From Sipunculus nudus (Eukaryota > Annelida > Sipuncula > Golfingiida > Sipunculidae): a stretch of DNA of 64,000 bases. Position 1 is the first letter of the stretch. Every line of letters begins with the position of its first letter. The stretch is taken from positions 37,827,195 through 37,891,194 of the forward strand of contig CM049316.1 of assembly GCA_026874595.1 (NCBI GenBank), read 5' to 3'. The position numbers were made by a program, and so were the translations under genes. Positions 48,701-61,406 of the stretch are shown in pieces. The notes below the pieces were generated by a model, which was not told the origin of the DNA, did not search any database, and was given only the letters and a program-made list of their open reading frames with translations.

Positions 48701-51376
48701 CTTAGTGGCGGGGTGAGGATAAAACAAGATTCTTAGTAGCGATGTGTGGATATGACAGGATTCTTTGTAGGGCTGTGTGGACAAGATAGGATTCTAAGTA
48801 GCGGTGTATATATATGACATTGTTCTTAGTAGCATTGTGTGGTTATGACAGGATTCTTAGAAGCGCTGTATGGATATGACAGGATTCTAAATAGCGCTAT
48901 ATGGATATGACAGGATTCTTAGAAGCGGTGTGTGGATATGACAGGATTCTAAGTAGCGGTGTGTGGATATGATAGGATTCTAAGTAGCGGTGTGTGGATA
49001 TGACAGGGTTCTAAGTAGCGGTGTGTGGATATGACAGGATTCTACGTAGCGTTGTGTGGATATGACAGGATTTTACGTAGCGGAATGAGGATATGACAGG
49101 ATTCTGAGTAGCGGTGTGAGGATATGACAGGATTCTACGTAGCGGTGTGTGGATATGACAGGATTCTAAGTAGCGGTGTGAGGATATGACAGGATTCTAA
49201 GTAGCGGTGTGTGGATATGACAGAATTTTTACAAGATTTCAGATGTGGATGGAGATCATATAGAGGAAATGGAGTATGATGCTTAGTAATGAGGTGCGGG
49301 TATGACACGATTCATAGTACCGTTGTGTGGATGCAGATTTCAGATGTGGATGGAGATCACAAAGAGGAAGTGGAAAATGGTGGGGTTAGAGGGGGGGGGG
49401 AGTCATTATAAAATACAGACATGACATGTGAGGGATAAAGGGTCACATATTATTTACATTACCGACAAAGACAGTTGGTCACAAACTTGGCCAACTGTAA
49501 GATCAAACATGCTTAATTAAAGAGGGTTAATTCATAATCACCAATACATTTTGACCAAGTATTCCAAAGTTGCCAAGGTACTCCAAAATCAGATTTTTTA
49601 TGGCAGTTTGGTTAAAAATTTGGTCAAAACTTAAGTCAAACATGACTTGTTCATATACCCCGATAAATTTAACCTTGGGTTGATATACGCTAGACAAACT
49701 ACAGTTGTCGAGCTATTTTGAAATCAGACTCTGTTCATCAGGAATCCTGTTTGACCTGGCAAACCTCCAAACTTTTTCTCACGACACACGGGACATTGCA
49801 ATTAGGAACCCTTTGGGTGTAATTATTTTTTTTTGGTTTTAACCGTTTTTTCTTACGTGTCATAATATTCCGTGTGTATAAAAATAAACCTGTCTTTGAT
49901 TATAAATGCTGTATTAATCTGAAAGGTTTGGTTTGTTCGCGTACCCATAAAATTATTTGTTGCCAATAAATACTATGAATTATTTATAAAACGGACTAAA
50001 AGTTGAAATTCGTATCATAATTTGCTCAATTCTAAGTTAATATTTGAGCTGCAACGTCTGTTGTTTTGTAGATAATCAAATTAACACAGAATGAACTATA
50101 AAGCAATAATACGGATCTTACACGTATCAAACTACCTGAAGAATTTTGTGACACTTTTTTGTATTTATTGTGAATGATAAGGGATACCTACCCTCTCTGT
50201 CGCATGATAGGATGGACTTCTTTGCAGAGGAAAAATACAGCTTTTAGGTTAACATCAAATATCTGAAAAAAAAAACAAATCACGGATTAATTTTAACATC
50301 ATATCTGAATCTATCTCTCCATCTATATTTTCATTTCTCATTTAATTAAATGTAAGATGGCTATTTCAAGGTTACATATATAAAGTTCGAACTCTACTTT
50401 TAAAAGAGGTCTATCGATATTCCCCATTTAATTTATACCAATTAATCTGTATCAGTGAGGGTACCGTAGTGCGGTTTTTCCACATTTCATGAAAAAAAAA
50501 CAACCTTTTGAATTAAGCACATAATCCAGAAGTGCGTCCCTTTACCAGAATTAGCGAATACATATTAGTTACGTATCTTCGGCACACACCATGATTAAAT
50601 GTTAGCTCCCCCCCCCCCCCCCTGTGCAGGCTCTATATGGTCAGGTCAATTAATTTTGCGGTAAAAGAACAATAATTGTTGTATATCCTCTATATAATTT
50701 ATCTTTTTATATGACACCCTGGACTTTCTCAGATATGCTTTCTTTGAAGGTTCCATGAAGAACCATATACCTAAGGTTCCGCAAAGAACCTTTCAAGACT
50801 CCTCACTCAGTCAACTGTCAAGAACCTCAAAGGGTCACTCCCCGAACCATTAAATAGGTTCTGGATGGTTCCAGAAAAGAACCCTCAGGAGGTTCAAAAA
50901 TGAGCTATGTGTTCAAGATTCCAGTTAATACCCTTAAAGGTTCACCATTCAACTGCGAAGAACGCTTTCGGGTTCTAACTGAAACCCGTTTTCTTAGAAT
51001 GTATGGCCTTGGCCCGAGGTCATAAAAAGATGGTAACTCACCTTGTCCCATTTTTGCTCATCTACCTGTAGAAGAAAATATTATAATGTAAACTAAGAGT
51101 AATTAAAAAACTCATATGATATATATATTCATATATATATTATATATATATATATATGTGTGTGTGTGTATTATATTCAAACTGTTATGTATTAAATTAC
51201 TTATCTAATATGCTCTGAAGGTCTCGAAGATTCTTTTAGCAATCTAGTTGGATCAAGTTAGAACCATATTCCTAGTTTAAGGGTGACAGTTCTGACCAGA
51301 AAATGTCAATATATAAATAAAAATTGAAAGGGATCAACTTTAATATTCTAAGCAGGATTGTTCATATGTATGTATG

Positions 51377-51425
<49 letters not shown>

Positions 51426-54400
51426 AAGCACAAATAAAAGCAAACTCTTAATAGCAAAGCTTAGTCTGTCATCCACAGTGTATACAGGGAAACCTGTGTA
51501 ATAAGACCACAAAGTTTGATTAGTTAAAATTTTCTTGATTCACTGGTGGTTTTATTAGGCGGGTTAATATAACCAATATGAATCCTTTCACTTCACCCAT
51601 TGGTGGTCTTGATAGACAGGTGGTCTTGATAGACAGTTGGTCTTGATAGACAGGTGATCATAATAGCCAGGTGGTCATAATAGACAGGTGGTCTTAATAG
51701 ACAGGTGGTCTTAATAGACAGTTGGTCATGATAGACAGATTTTCTTGGTAGACAGGTGGTCTTAATAGACAGATGGTCTTAATAGAAAGGTGGTCTTTTG
51801 ATAGACAGGTGGTCTTAATAGACAGATGGTCTTAATAGAAAGGTGGTCTTTTGATAGACAGGTGGTCTTGATAGACAGTTGGTCTTAATAGACAGGTGGT
51901 CTTTCAGACAGGTTCCACTCTACCATCTTTGGAAGTCACAAAACAATGTATGCCTAAAAAGTCAAAAAAGAAAAATAAAAACCCTCAAAAATGTTATCAT
52001 ACATACATCCATCATAGGACCGACGTGGGGATTTACCGCAGCATTCGAAACAACGATGTCAATGCCACCAAATTCCTTTATTGTCTGCAATGAAATACTG
52101 TATAAGTTCAAAATGACACAACTTTTAAATATATTTATTAATAATGAGCCATAAAACACTAAATTTTGTTTAAACTTAAATGTCTCTATGGAAAATTTCA
52201 AGGCTACGGAGGAACCCTCAGATATGACTAAAATCTCATTTTTTGATTGCGTGATATGCACTCTGAAGGTTTTGATGATAACAAAGTAACCTAAAACATA
52301 ACAGTCTTTCATATTAGTGTTAAAGCTGTTCGTAATCTAAAAACACTGAGACATCAAAGACCTACACATGCATGCACCACATGTGCCTTTACAAAAACTA
52401 TATTGACTGGTTTCAGATGATCACTTCATGTTAGCTAACAAATTGCGCAGTTTTATTTTTACATTTACAGACATTATCGCTTTTCAGATGGAATAAAGAC
52501 TAATGTTCATATGTGTAAAAATATACTTATAAGAATAATATATACAAAATACGAAATAAGACAAATTATGATTTTTTTTTTCCTGCCTTAATTTTTTTAA
52601 TGGTCTTATAATACTGAATAAAGATGCTAACAATTAACTTTATGTTTGCAAACTTTACTTAATATATGTGCATTTTTTTTAAAAGCATTCCAAACGGAAT
52701 TATCATTTATCTGAATAAAGTTGAACATGATGTGTCTTCATGACATTGCTCTTTCATAGACTCTAGATACATTTTTAATTTTATTATAAATTCTGCTTAT
52801 TTATTTCTGATAAACAAATTGTCTCTTATTGTTTAATATTACAATTTCATAAGTCTCCTTATCATGAATCGATTCTTCGTGATAAATTACCAAGAATCAG
52901 CCGAGAAAATTTTTTTTTTTGTTCTCATTAAAAACAGATGATTTTGAGCAGACCTATACATGCGTTACGATTTTTCTCTACGATTTTCTACGTCAGGATA
53001 TACCACGTATTTTTATAAAAAAAAATGTCTTCGACGGCCTATACGTTATTCCCTGACCTCTCTATGAACATACGCTATGGTGTCATACTTATTTTTTAAG
53101 GTATGATATCACGCAACCTTATATTTATCAAGCTCAGAAATATACAACTTCCAGGAATACCGGGGATGATTAACGATTTACAAAGACAGAAGAGGAGTCT
53201 CACATTATACTATTTCCTGTGGTTTAAGGTAATGATGAAATTTATTCGACGTGAGATTTTGGTATTCTTGATTTATACCTCACCTGATCAATTAGGTTTT
53301 TTCGGTGTTCTTTATCCGCTGCATGACAGACCATTCCTGATACGTTCAGATTCTCACTGCGAAGATCCTCAAGGGCTCTGTCGACGTTCGGCTGCTTCCG
53401 ACTACTTATCATGACGGCAGCGCCCTCTTGTGCCATTCTGCGGGCTATTTCAAGACCTATCCTACAGTTAAACAGAACATATCTGTGAAAATATATCGTC
53501 ACCCTTTGTGTTTCTTAGACGCAATAGTTTTTGGCATAAATAGACATGGTCTTGCTTTGGTGGCGCCACCTGCATTTACAGATAGCCAAGATGGAAGACT
53601 GAATTTTAATTAATGAGGTGTAGGGTATTCGGGGCATTCACATTACAAGCATATTACTCGTTTTTACGTGGGGAAAGGTCTGCGGGACAGGTTCTTCTGG
53701 AATGTATTATCAACGGACCATTATATGTCCGTTGTTTCTGCTGGATGGCGCTGCGAAAGCATCTTAAACTGATTTCAAATTCCTCAAGATTAATGAAGAA
53801 TTTATGGAAAATGTTCCCCTTAGAACACACTTGACATTGGTCAAGCATCTTTTAAGCATAAGAAAAAAGGGAATTTTCCAAAGTGTTTTAACAAAGGTGT
53901 TGCGTCAGAATGGCTGAGTGCAACGACCGTTAAATATAAGTTAAATTTCAATCTGCACAACACAATGCTGTTGGTCAAAAGTACCCCTTACCCGTGTAAT
54001 GAAGACTGTGCTGTCATTGGAAGGTAGGAAGTAGCATCCCAACAACAAAAAAATGACAAACCATAGTTTTAAGTTTTTTTGTGACAGAATGAATAATGTC
54101 ACCTCAGATTGGCCGGATTAAATTTTTGGGATGTCATTGTTATCACTGCGAACATTGATGACGGTCGACGATTTCGGGGGGGGGGGGGGGGGGGCTCTTA
54201 GCTAGCCGATTATGTACCCAGCTTTGTTTAGACCATTGGTAATTGACGATTGGTTGACTAAGCTTTCCTGTTGAGATTGTAGGTTCAAGAGATCATTAAA
54301 TATTAGTGTAATATGGAATATATTTTAAGCTTTTATGATTGCTCGTAAATACCGGTATTTACACATGGGAAAATTCTTTCATTTAGAAGTCTAAGGAAGG

Positions 54401-56010
54401 TAGAGTGAGGGACCGGGGAGGAAAGAATACCATAGTTTGTAGCTGCACTGACATTTGCTCGGAGCAAAGGGGGCAGCTATAGTGAAGACTCGTAATATAT
54501 AGGCAATGTTCAAGTAGATGTTCCGGCAAGTGTCGCAATGGGTCTGTTTTACCAAGGTGGCTGACACACTGCGCAGATTCGGACTAACAAGAGTACTGTC
54601 TAATGATTGCTGGAGTCAAATCTGACCCCCATAATGCACCGGGACCTCTTAATACACCAGCGGTTTAGGTATAAATATAGTGAAGCGGAGAATTTAGTCC
54701 GTTCAAGTGTTTTGAAAAAGAAATGTTTCGAGGCAAATTACATAAAATGGGAGTTTTGTGGCAATTACTTTACGGAACAAGTAATATTTTGTAAGCATGC
54801 GTTAAACAAAATATGTAAACATGCAGAAGGTGTCTCCTCGATATGTAAACATATTTGATTTTGAAGATTGTACTCCCGGCCCAAACAGAAGAGCTTCATT
54901 TTGAGTACAAACGACAAGTGGCGGAAGGGAGGGTGGGTGGAGCACGTGGCGGTTTGTTTCCGATGTAGTGGATCAGTGTCCTTATTCCTGCGACTGTTGT
55001 GATGTGTCGGGTGTCAATGATATTTTCAGAAACAAAATGTCAATTTATATAATGTATAGACTTTAAATTCCCTTACATGCCGAATGCTTTCATTATGTTG
55101 ACAGTCATGAAACATTTTATTTATAATTTTAAGCCGAAAAGGAATCAAAAGAAAAGACAGTTTTGATTATCATGGAAATTCAAAGTATAGCAAAGATTTG
55201 TCGTTCCCCTCACAATGAAGAAATATTTGAAAAATTTAGACTGGAATAGTTCAATCCCAGGAAGTTTTAAGCCAGCTTTTTACCTATCTTTTCTGTAGAA
55301 TAACGTGTTTTCACTTACTCTGTGTACACTAATGAACTGTAGTAATTCTTGTTGAACATGTTCTTATAATGCGTCTGTGATGAGCTTGTTTATCTACAAG
55401 TTGTTAGTAAACATGGCACATGCGCCATTGTTGACAAACGGAAAAACCATGTATCCTAAGGTGGTCAGTTGTATATGTGCGGAAATTGAAATTCAATATC
55501 ACTAGTTGCAAAACACGATTTATTAATCTTTGGTTCGTCAGATTTACCCCTGATGTCTTGCCGAATCTGTTTGAATTGATTTGGTGGCCCAACGTATGTT
55601 AAAAGCATTTGGATATAAACAATGTGAACAACCTGTGTGTGTAGGGGGGGGGGGCAAGTGTTTTCTGACCAATTTTTAAAGGTTTTAATGATTATCTATA
55701 GTTAAATTCACCATTATGTGAAATCTGGCTCGGTATTTTGGTATTATTTATTTTTCTGTTAAGATCGAAATAGGTGGGCGCACAACCTGCCCCCAACCTC
55801 CGCCCCTGATATATGCCTTTCGTCTACACTGAATCCTTTTTGGTCATGTACGGTTAGATCGACTAAGCCATGTTTAACTCACCCGTCAGTGCTTCCCGTA
55901 AGCATGGCCACTTTATTCTCAAGTCGTCTACATCCGAAAGCACAGTTTGATATGTTGGCTGACTGGCTCAGTGCTGGCACAGCCAATCTGAATAGGGATC
56001 TTGATAGCAT
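45790..56010 (-). CDS. DHRS4: DHRS4-like gene C, complete, 9 coding exons
   Basis: Coding exons, 5' to 3' on minus: 55883-56010, 53284-53461, 52007-52084, 51042-51065, 50192-50262, 48354-48411, 47724-47858, 47037-47092, 45790-45901; 840 bases, 279 aa, close to human DHRS4 (278). Classical SDR reductase: TGSTDGIG (residues 38-45), SSRK (NADP-type), SNAAVNP (115-121), DVNLK with Asn141, SS168-169, Y184-C-V-S-K188. The S-to-Y spacing is two residues longer than usual, as in gene B. The first 17 residues, MLSRSLFRLAVPALSQS, are Arg/Ser/Leu-rich without acids, so mitochondrial import is likely. The C-terminus SFRF is no peroxisomal signal. All introns are GT-AG with phases 2,0,0,0,2,0,0,2, as in gene B. 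TTTCAG just before the ATG may be an acceptor, so a 5' UTR exon may lie upstream. Confidence 0.93.
46651..47004. mobile_element. MITE with 25 bp inner stem (gene C intron 8)
   Basis: TCTATAGAATTTATGTGATT… (46685-46709) is repeated inverted at 46960-46984 with one mismatch, and outer ends (TTAAAGTCAGCTATTCAC; CTGAACAGCTGGTTATAAG) are imperfect inverted repeats. Interior phrases resemble the TTAA-flanked MITE at 26903. It ends about 30 bases from exon 8. Confidence 0.65.
47495..47545. repeat. ATATATT/(AT)n low-complexity tract
   Basis: Interrupted AT repeats in intron 7 of gene C; open frames here are artefacts of the repeat. Confidence 0.9.
48072..48313. mobile_element. MITE, family GGTATGGTTCTC, copy 3 (gene C intron 6)
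   Basis: Ends GGTACGGTTCTCAGGCAC and GTGCCTGAGAACCATACC differ by one base as inverted repeats. The interior matches 19951-20218, including CCGCCCGCCCGCA. Insertion is in intron 6, not intron 4 as in gene B, so the two are independent insertions. Confidence 0.85.
48555..49335. repeat. 31 bp minisatellite (gene C intron 5)
   Basis: More than 20 units of GGATTCTAAGTAGCGG followed by TGTGTGGATATGACA, period 31 (for example 48961 to 48992). Units are most uniform from about 48870 to 49220 and decay at both ends, as expected for an array that expands from its middle. Confidence 0.93.
50740..50995. repeat. AAGGTTC/GAACCTT repeat block
   Basis: Short units AAGGTTCCxxxAAGAACC recur in both directions in intron 4 of gene C, like the block at about 31950-32115. 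It could fold extensively. Origin unknown. Confidence 0.6.
51121..51422. repeat. (AT)n, (GT)n and (ATGT)n microsatellites
   Basis: (AT)n/(TG)n at 51121-51170 and ATGT then (AT)n at 51364-51422, both in intron 3 of gene C. Confidence 0.93.
51596..51912. repeat. 17 bp minisatellite (gene C intron 3)
   Basis: About 18 units of GTGGTCTTGATAGACAG with variants (CATAATAGACAG, CTTAATAGACAG), ending about 95 bases from exon 3 of gene C. A preceding AACCTGTGTAATAAGACCAC (from 51492) resembles the end of a TIR element, so the array may have grown from such an end. Confidence 0.9.
53462..55882. other. Intron 1 of gene C
   Basis: Contains a G run (54178-54194) and, at about 55400-55700, a block related to the TTAA MITE of gene B intron 8 (shared phrases TTGTTGACAA, GGAAAAACCATGTA, TAGTTGCAAAAC, ATATAAAC, TTTTCTGACC). 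No other exon seen. Confidence 0.55.
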
Positions 56011-56589
56011 CTGAAACATTTTACTGACATACACATTAAACATATACAAATAAAAACTTGTAAGATTAGGGACAGACTAGAATCACATCATTTAGACATA
56101 TCGGATCTGGAGAATCCTGATTCGGCCCAGCCATCACCTATCATGGTTATTTTTGTTCTTATACTCTAAAAAGTCCTAGCAGAACCCCTAGTATAATGAA
56201 AACTTAAAAATAAAAGCCCTTTATTAGAACCTCCGGAAATATATGATCAGCCGTTCAGCGGTCACCTATCCCAGCATTAATCATACCAAGACAATATTCT
56301 GGTCGACTCTTTTCTAGTTAATCAACTTCAAAAGAAAACTTTCTGTTTTTATCAAAGAACCAAAGGATGAGACAGATTTCTTGATGTTTTGATGGACATT
56401 ACTTTCAAATTATTGTATAGAGAACTAGCCCGAGAACGTTAATAAATAACACCCAATAATAAAACTTTTGGTACATTTTAAACTATCTGAATGCCTTCGG
56501 ACGAGACTACTCAGAAGATTTATGTTCACTATTTTTTGCTGTGTGGACCAGATATCATAAGACCTTTTTGTAACTTAATGTCACTGGAA

Positions 56590-57200
56590 TTACAGCAGCC
56601 TATGATAAAAGACTATGATAGGAGCTTATGTTATGAGTTTTTCTTCAGTGCCAGGTGACAGGTCTTACTTCGTGCAATATTTCATCGTGACCCTTGACCT
56701 TTATTATCTATTTCCGCGTACGCCGCCGTTACATTATAACCTTAGCCAAGGACACATTAGCGTGGCTGATATGTTAATATCGAAGCCAGATTGTCCTTTT
56801 TTGGTTTAGAAATACAGAAACAAACAGACACTGCCGGGCTAGTGTCGAAAATACCCTATGAAAAACTCTTTCTGAAGGCTTAAATCAGTATTTCATTTTG
56901 GCTAGAAACCTTAGTTGGGGAGCATGAGGTTCGTTTTCTGTAGTTTAGGGGTAGAACATAGGACTCCAAACTGGGAGGGTGTGAATTGAAATCTCAGTCA
57001 AAAGCGGTGAGATTTTTCACGGTCGGTCCCCAATAAGAGTTCTGCAGGCTCCATGGGAAGGCTGTGAGCCACAGCCGTGTATAACTGACAAAAGAGTGCG
57101 TCTTTGTTGGATTACTGGGGGTTATGATCCAGCAATGTAGATGAACACACAGCCAGGATGCGCATGTGCAGTCGACACGATCGAGTCTACATTGGTGACA
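56590..57200. repeat. Dispersed repeat with tRNA-like SINE head, copy 2
   Basis: Second copy of 39660-40345, same direction, lying ~0.6 kb upstream of the gene C start codon. The tRNA-like part (about 56935-57000) keeps TAGGGGTAGAACATAGGACTC, but its B box is degraded (GAATTGAAATCTC), so it is an inactive copy. Confidence 0.65.
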
Positions 57201-60200
57201 CCAGGATATAAAACATGATATGTAGCGAGAGCTATTGCCCTAATACATTGTCCCAAACCGAAAAAGAACTCTGCAGATGTACAAACACGGTTTGATAAAG
57301 AAGTATATACAACAGCATAAAAATAAAGGCGGTATCCACAAAAATCAATTAAAACAAAAACTAAAAATGAGATTTGAGTCCAAGTCACAGGAGAGTGGAA
57401 TGAGGACCCCCATCCCATTTGAGATAGAGGGAGATGGATAGACAACTGACATAACTTGTATTTATAACGAAGGAGAGTTTATTCCATACCTTATTTTACG
57501 ATAAAAGATAAGCAATTCCAAGCCACATACGTCACCAAACAGATGTGATTTCAAATTTTATATAGCAATGAAAGAAAGGTTGACATTATAATTCCCCAAA
57601 TAACAAGAGGGAGGTGTAATTAAAATCACGGCAAAGCTTGCGAACGTCCACAAGGCTCTAAATGATTCGTTGGAAGTGGACCTTTGGTCCATACCAATAA
57701 TGCTGAAAGTTGTCTGGATCAATTGGTAGCATGATTACAGGGGATGAAGACAAAGTTCCCAGTAAAGAATGGATACGTATCCATGGTTCAGCCGATGATT
57801 GACGGATGAGGATCCAGAGTCTAGATAATTAAAAGAATGTATATGTAATATAGATACCCACAATTATGACGACCTCCCGGACTGACCAGACTGGTATTTA
57901 TTTGGGGGTGGTCGTATTTGTGAAATTCTAAGTTACCTTGATCTACTATATTCGGGACCAAGAAAAAGTTGTCGTAATTGTAGGGTGGTCCCAATCGTTT
58001 GGAGGTCTCTACTGCTGAGTGGTCGCAAAACAGGGCTCCATTATTTATGATTCAGATACTGAACAGAATGTTTGCATCTTCACGATGAAACTACCCTTAA
58101 GGTTTAATTTACGAAAATATAAAGATCCTTTTTTTCAGTGATGTTTTGCTGAGGAGGAGAGGTTTTTGTAAATACTTACAAATAACCGTTGCCCTTACAT
58201 ATGTCTATTTCTTCAGTTATGTCTGCATTTATACTAAAGTCTGTTCTACGGTGAGGTGCACATTAAAATTTTGCAATATTATCATAAACTAATAGATTAT
58301 TTCCAAATGGAATGCGGCAGCGAAGGAATGGGACATAGGCCGAACCAAGGAGTTTATAACAAATTTGTTATAAACTCCTTGGCCTAACTAAGTATAATGT
58401 AATTAAAGCCATACCTTCCTAAATAAAGAGTATCTTTTACAACAAGTTAACCCATTAAGGAAGGTCAAGATCATTATTTTTAAATGCACAAAAAACTATT
58501 TGTAAAGCTCCTGATTAGTTGTTTAGAGTCATAAATATTCTAAAACATATAACTTTCAAATGAGACTGCCAACCCATAGCAGACGCAATGTCACTTGAAT
58601 GCAAATTTCAGAAGAACCAGAAGATATATAAATATAAATGTCGGTTTTTTTTATGAAATTTTACAACTTATATAAGGCCGTTGGTCCCTCTTCTGCTTTT
58701 ATGTCATAGTGTGTGAAAATATTCAAGTTTAAGATTGTAATTACCAAATTTCGATTGACACCCACAGGTGCAACAGACCTCTGTAATATATCGTAAGGAT
58801 AAGAATAATTTATTTCATTTTGGAGTTTAATTAGATCAGATAATTATGCAGAATTAAGCGTGTTAGTAAGCCTGGAGGTTGTGTACTTGGACTTTAAATG
58901 TTTAAATGGACTGCAATGGTAGTTTGAAAAAAAAAATATCATCTATAAACACAGGCATTGATAAATCAGTGAGGTGTATAAATATCCAGCGGAACCTGAG
59001 TCGTGCGTTCTCCGAAGTAAATGTATACATGTCTAGATATCACACGACACCTGTGATATCGACAACCGTATATCACATTTTAAATTAATATGGGTTAAAT
59101 ATAGCATGTGTCAACGGATGTGTTCTTGTCGGATATTCTTGTTTGTATCGGGTTTTACAGGTTTTCAATGATGTTGGATCTGACGGGAAAACAACCGATG
59201 ATCATCAATTTAGAGACTTATTATCAGAACAAATCTGGCCCAGCTCAGTTAAGAGATCGGTCTGTGTTTATCATATTAACACACCCTGCAAACCTCGATG
59301 CCTGACCTTTAAGCAATTTTTTTTTCAGAGTATGTAATAATTTATCAACAAGCCTATATACAACTGTCCAACACACGTGACGTCAGGTAAGAAAAAAGAT
59401 GGATCTGTTCTATACAAAAATTCAGAGGTATAGCGGATACCTCTGAGACAAGCCAAACATAAACAGATGAAATACCTAAAGCGGATGTTAATAAAGCGGG
59501 CCTCACACGGTACGATTTCTCACTATTTTCTCCGATTTTTTAGGAATTCAAAGAAAAATATTTGAAGATCACCGCGTGCGGGAGCATCCCCAATACGTTT
59601 CCCTCTTCGAATATTTTAGGAAATCGTGGAGCAAGAAATCCTAGAGAATTAGTGTTTGGCAAGCTTAGGAAATCGTTGACAAGCATATCAAATACAAAAT
59701 TGATGTGGTCACAGAACCTCAACCACAGATCTTACTTATTTTAGACAAGTACAAGAGAAAATTCACAGAGAATCGTATAGTTACTGTAGAATTCAATATC
59801 ATGCGGCTGTCACGGCAAATTGGGGGTAATCTCAGTGTATCACAGCGTTAATATTATCAGAAAAAATCCTGCACTTTGTCAGACCTGTTAAATGCAAACG
59901 GTGCTTGACATTCCTCATCTACCAAATAAAAGTGTATAAACTGTATCGAACGCTTGATTGAACTCTGAATGTTAATCATGCAACAATACAGCCCATTCTG
60001 AAACCAGTACATTCTGATATGAGATGGTATCAACGATATTACGATTATAGAATATTAAAAAAAGAAAAAGTAGAGAATAACATACCTTGAGGTGAGATTG
60101 ATTGTTAGGACGTGATAACGGCACATATAACTATCCACAAATGAAGCTTAGAGGAGCTAAGCTTTCACATTTTGTCCTAGAGTCCAAAATCCATATAAAC

Positions 60201-60940
60201 TGACTCCAAAGTCCTTTTGTTGATAATATACTTTTTGGCGTTTTGACTGGCTGAAAAGTAGGTGTAACACCTGGTCCTACTTTTTTTTTGTCCGCTGGGC
60301 TTAAATAAACGTAACATTTTTCATGGATGGACTGTTAGTCTTTTATCAAAGTTCAAGACTACAATTTTGTCATAAATTATGTCCTCCCTCGGCCAGTATA
60401 TAAGGCGATAGATGGATGAGAGATCTGATACAAGATACTGTTTTTTTTATTAACGAGGGAAACTATGGCAAACTAAACATAAAGCCTTCGTGCCATGCCA
60501 CCTCATATACCGTCGTGTCAAACCGCCATTTAATCTGTCATTTATTACGTCACCCTGTCTTGTAACGTCAAGAATCGAAGGGCTAAATATAAATATTACC
60601 CATGTACGTAAATTAAGTGAAAAACATTTTTTGTTATAATAAAGATAACAATATCGAGAAAAAGGAACCCTCGTGAAACTCTTAAAAATCCAAAAATCCC
60701 ACTTCCCGATTATGAAGCAAGCCACAGTATATAAGATCTTCGATGAAAGCTGTGTGCACGATGTGTGTTTGTGAGTACTGCTGAGGGTTATTTAGAGTAT
60801 TTGTGTGCCGTATAACACACCATACCCGGGCGTACGTTGTGCATGGTAAGTCGTACAATGGCGGAAGAGGACCTGTGATTAAAATTAACCTTTAGCGCAT
60901 TTTTCTTTTTAAGAATATGACATTTTTTACTGATGTGGCA
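57201..60940. other. Upstream flank of gene C, no gene recognised
   Basis: AT-rich. Apart from the palindrome at 58345 there is one exon-like stretch (about 59160-59300: acceptor-like TTTTACAG, then an open frame reading VFNDVGSDGKTTDDHQF) with no recognisable family and no convincing donor; not called. Confidence 0.45.
58345..58382. repeat. Perfect 38 bp palindrome
   Basis: CCAAGGAGTTTATAACAAA is followed with no spacer by its exact reverse complement. It lies 2.3 kb upstream of the gene C start. A perfect, loop-free palindrome of this length is rare by chance and can extrude as a cruciform. Confidence 0.95.
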
Positions 60941-60944
60941 CACA

Positions 60945-60995
<51 letters not shown>

Positions 60996-61348
60996 AAATT
61001 TGGGCCAAGATTTGATAAGGATGTGACTGAATACAAAAAAAGAACGCGACATTTATCTTGTTTATTTAGTATTTTTCTCATTTTTTCTGTCTTCTTTCCT
61101 CTGAACATGTTAGCACAGATATTTCTTCTTTTAAAAAAGGACCATAGGAAGTAGGTGACAGATTTGCGCCCGATAAATGTAATTATTTTTTACCGTGACC
61201 TAATTGTAATGGCGTCAGGTACTTGTTGCCTATTATCGCTTGTGTTGTCTTAATCTAACACATGCCCCATCAACAAAATTTAACAACAAGGCGACTTGGA
61301 TTTATGCACATCTCCGAAATTTAGAAATTTGCTTAAATCATTCTTTAA

Positions 61349-61404
<56 letters not shown>
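60945..61404. repeat. Two (AT)n microsatellites
   Basis: (AT)n at 60948-60992 and 61351-61404, with ordinary AT-rich DNA between. Open frames through them are artefacts. Confidence 0.93.

Positions 61405-61406
<2 letters not shown>

Noticed and set aside
48555-49335. CRISPR-like regular repeat
   Set aside because: Units are contiguous 31-mers without unique spacers, in an animal intron; it is a minisatellite.
59143-59337. Possible unrelated exon (VFNDVGSDGKTTDDHQF…)
   Set aside because: An acceptor-like TTTTACAG precedes it, but there is no convincing donor, no partner exon and no recognised family.
59490-59780. Possible end of a dispersed element starting GGCCTCACACGGTACGATTT
   Set aside because: Only one end could be suggested; no matching inverted end or second copy in the window.
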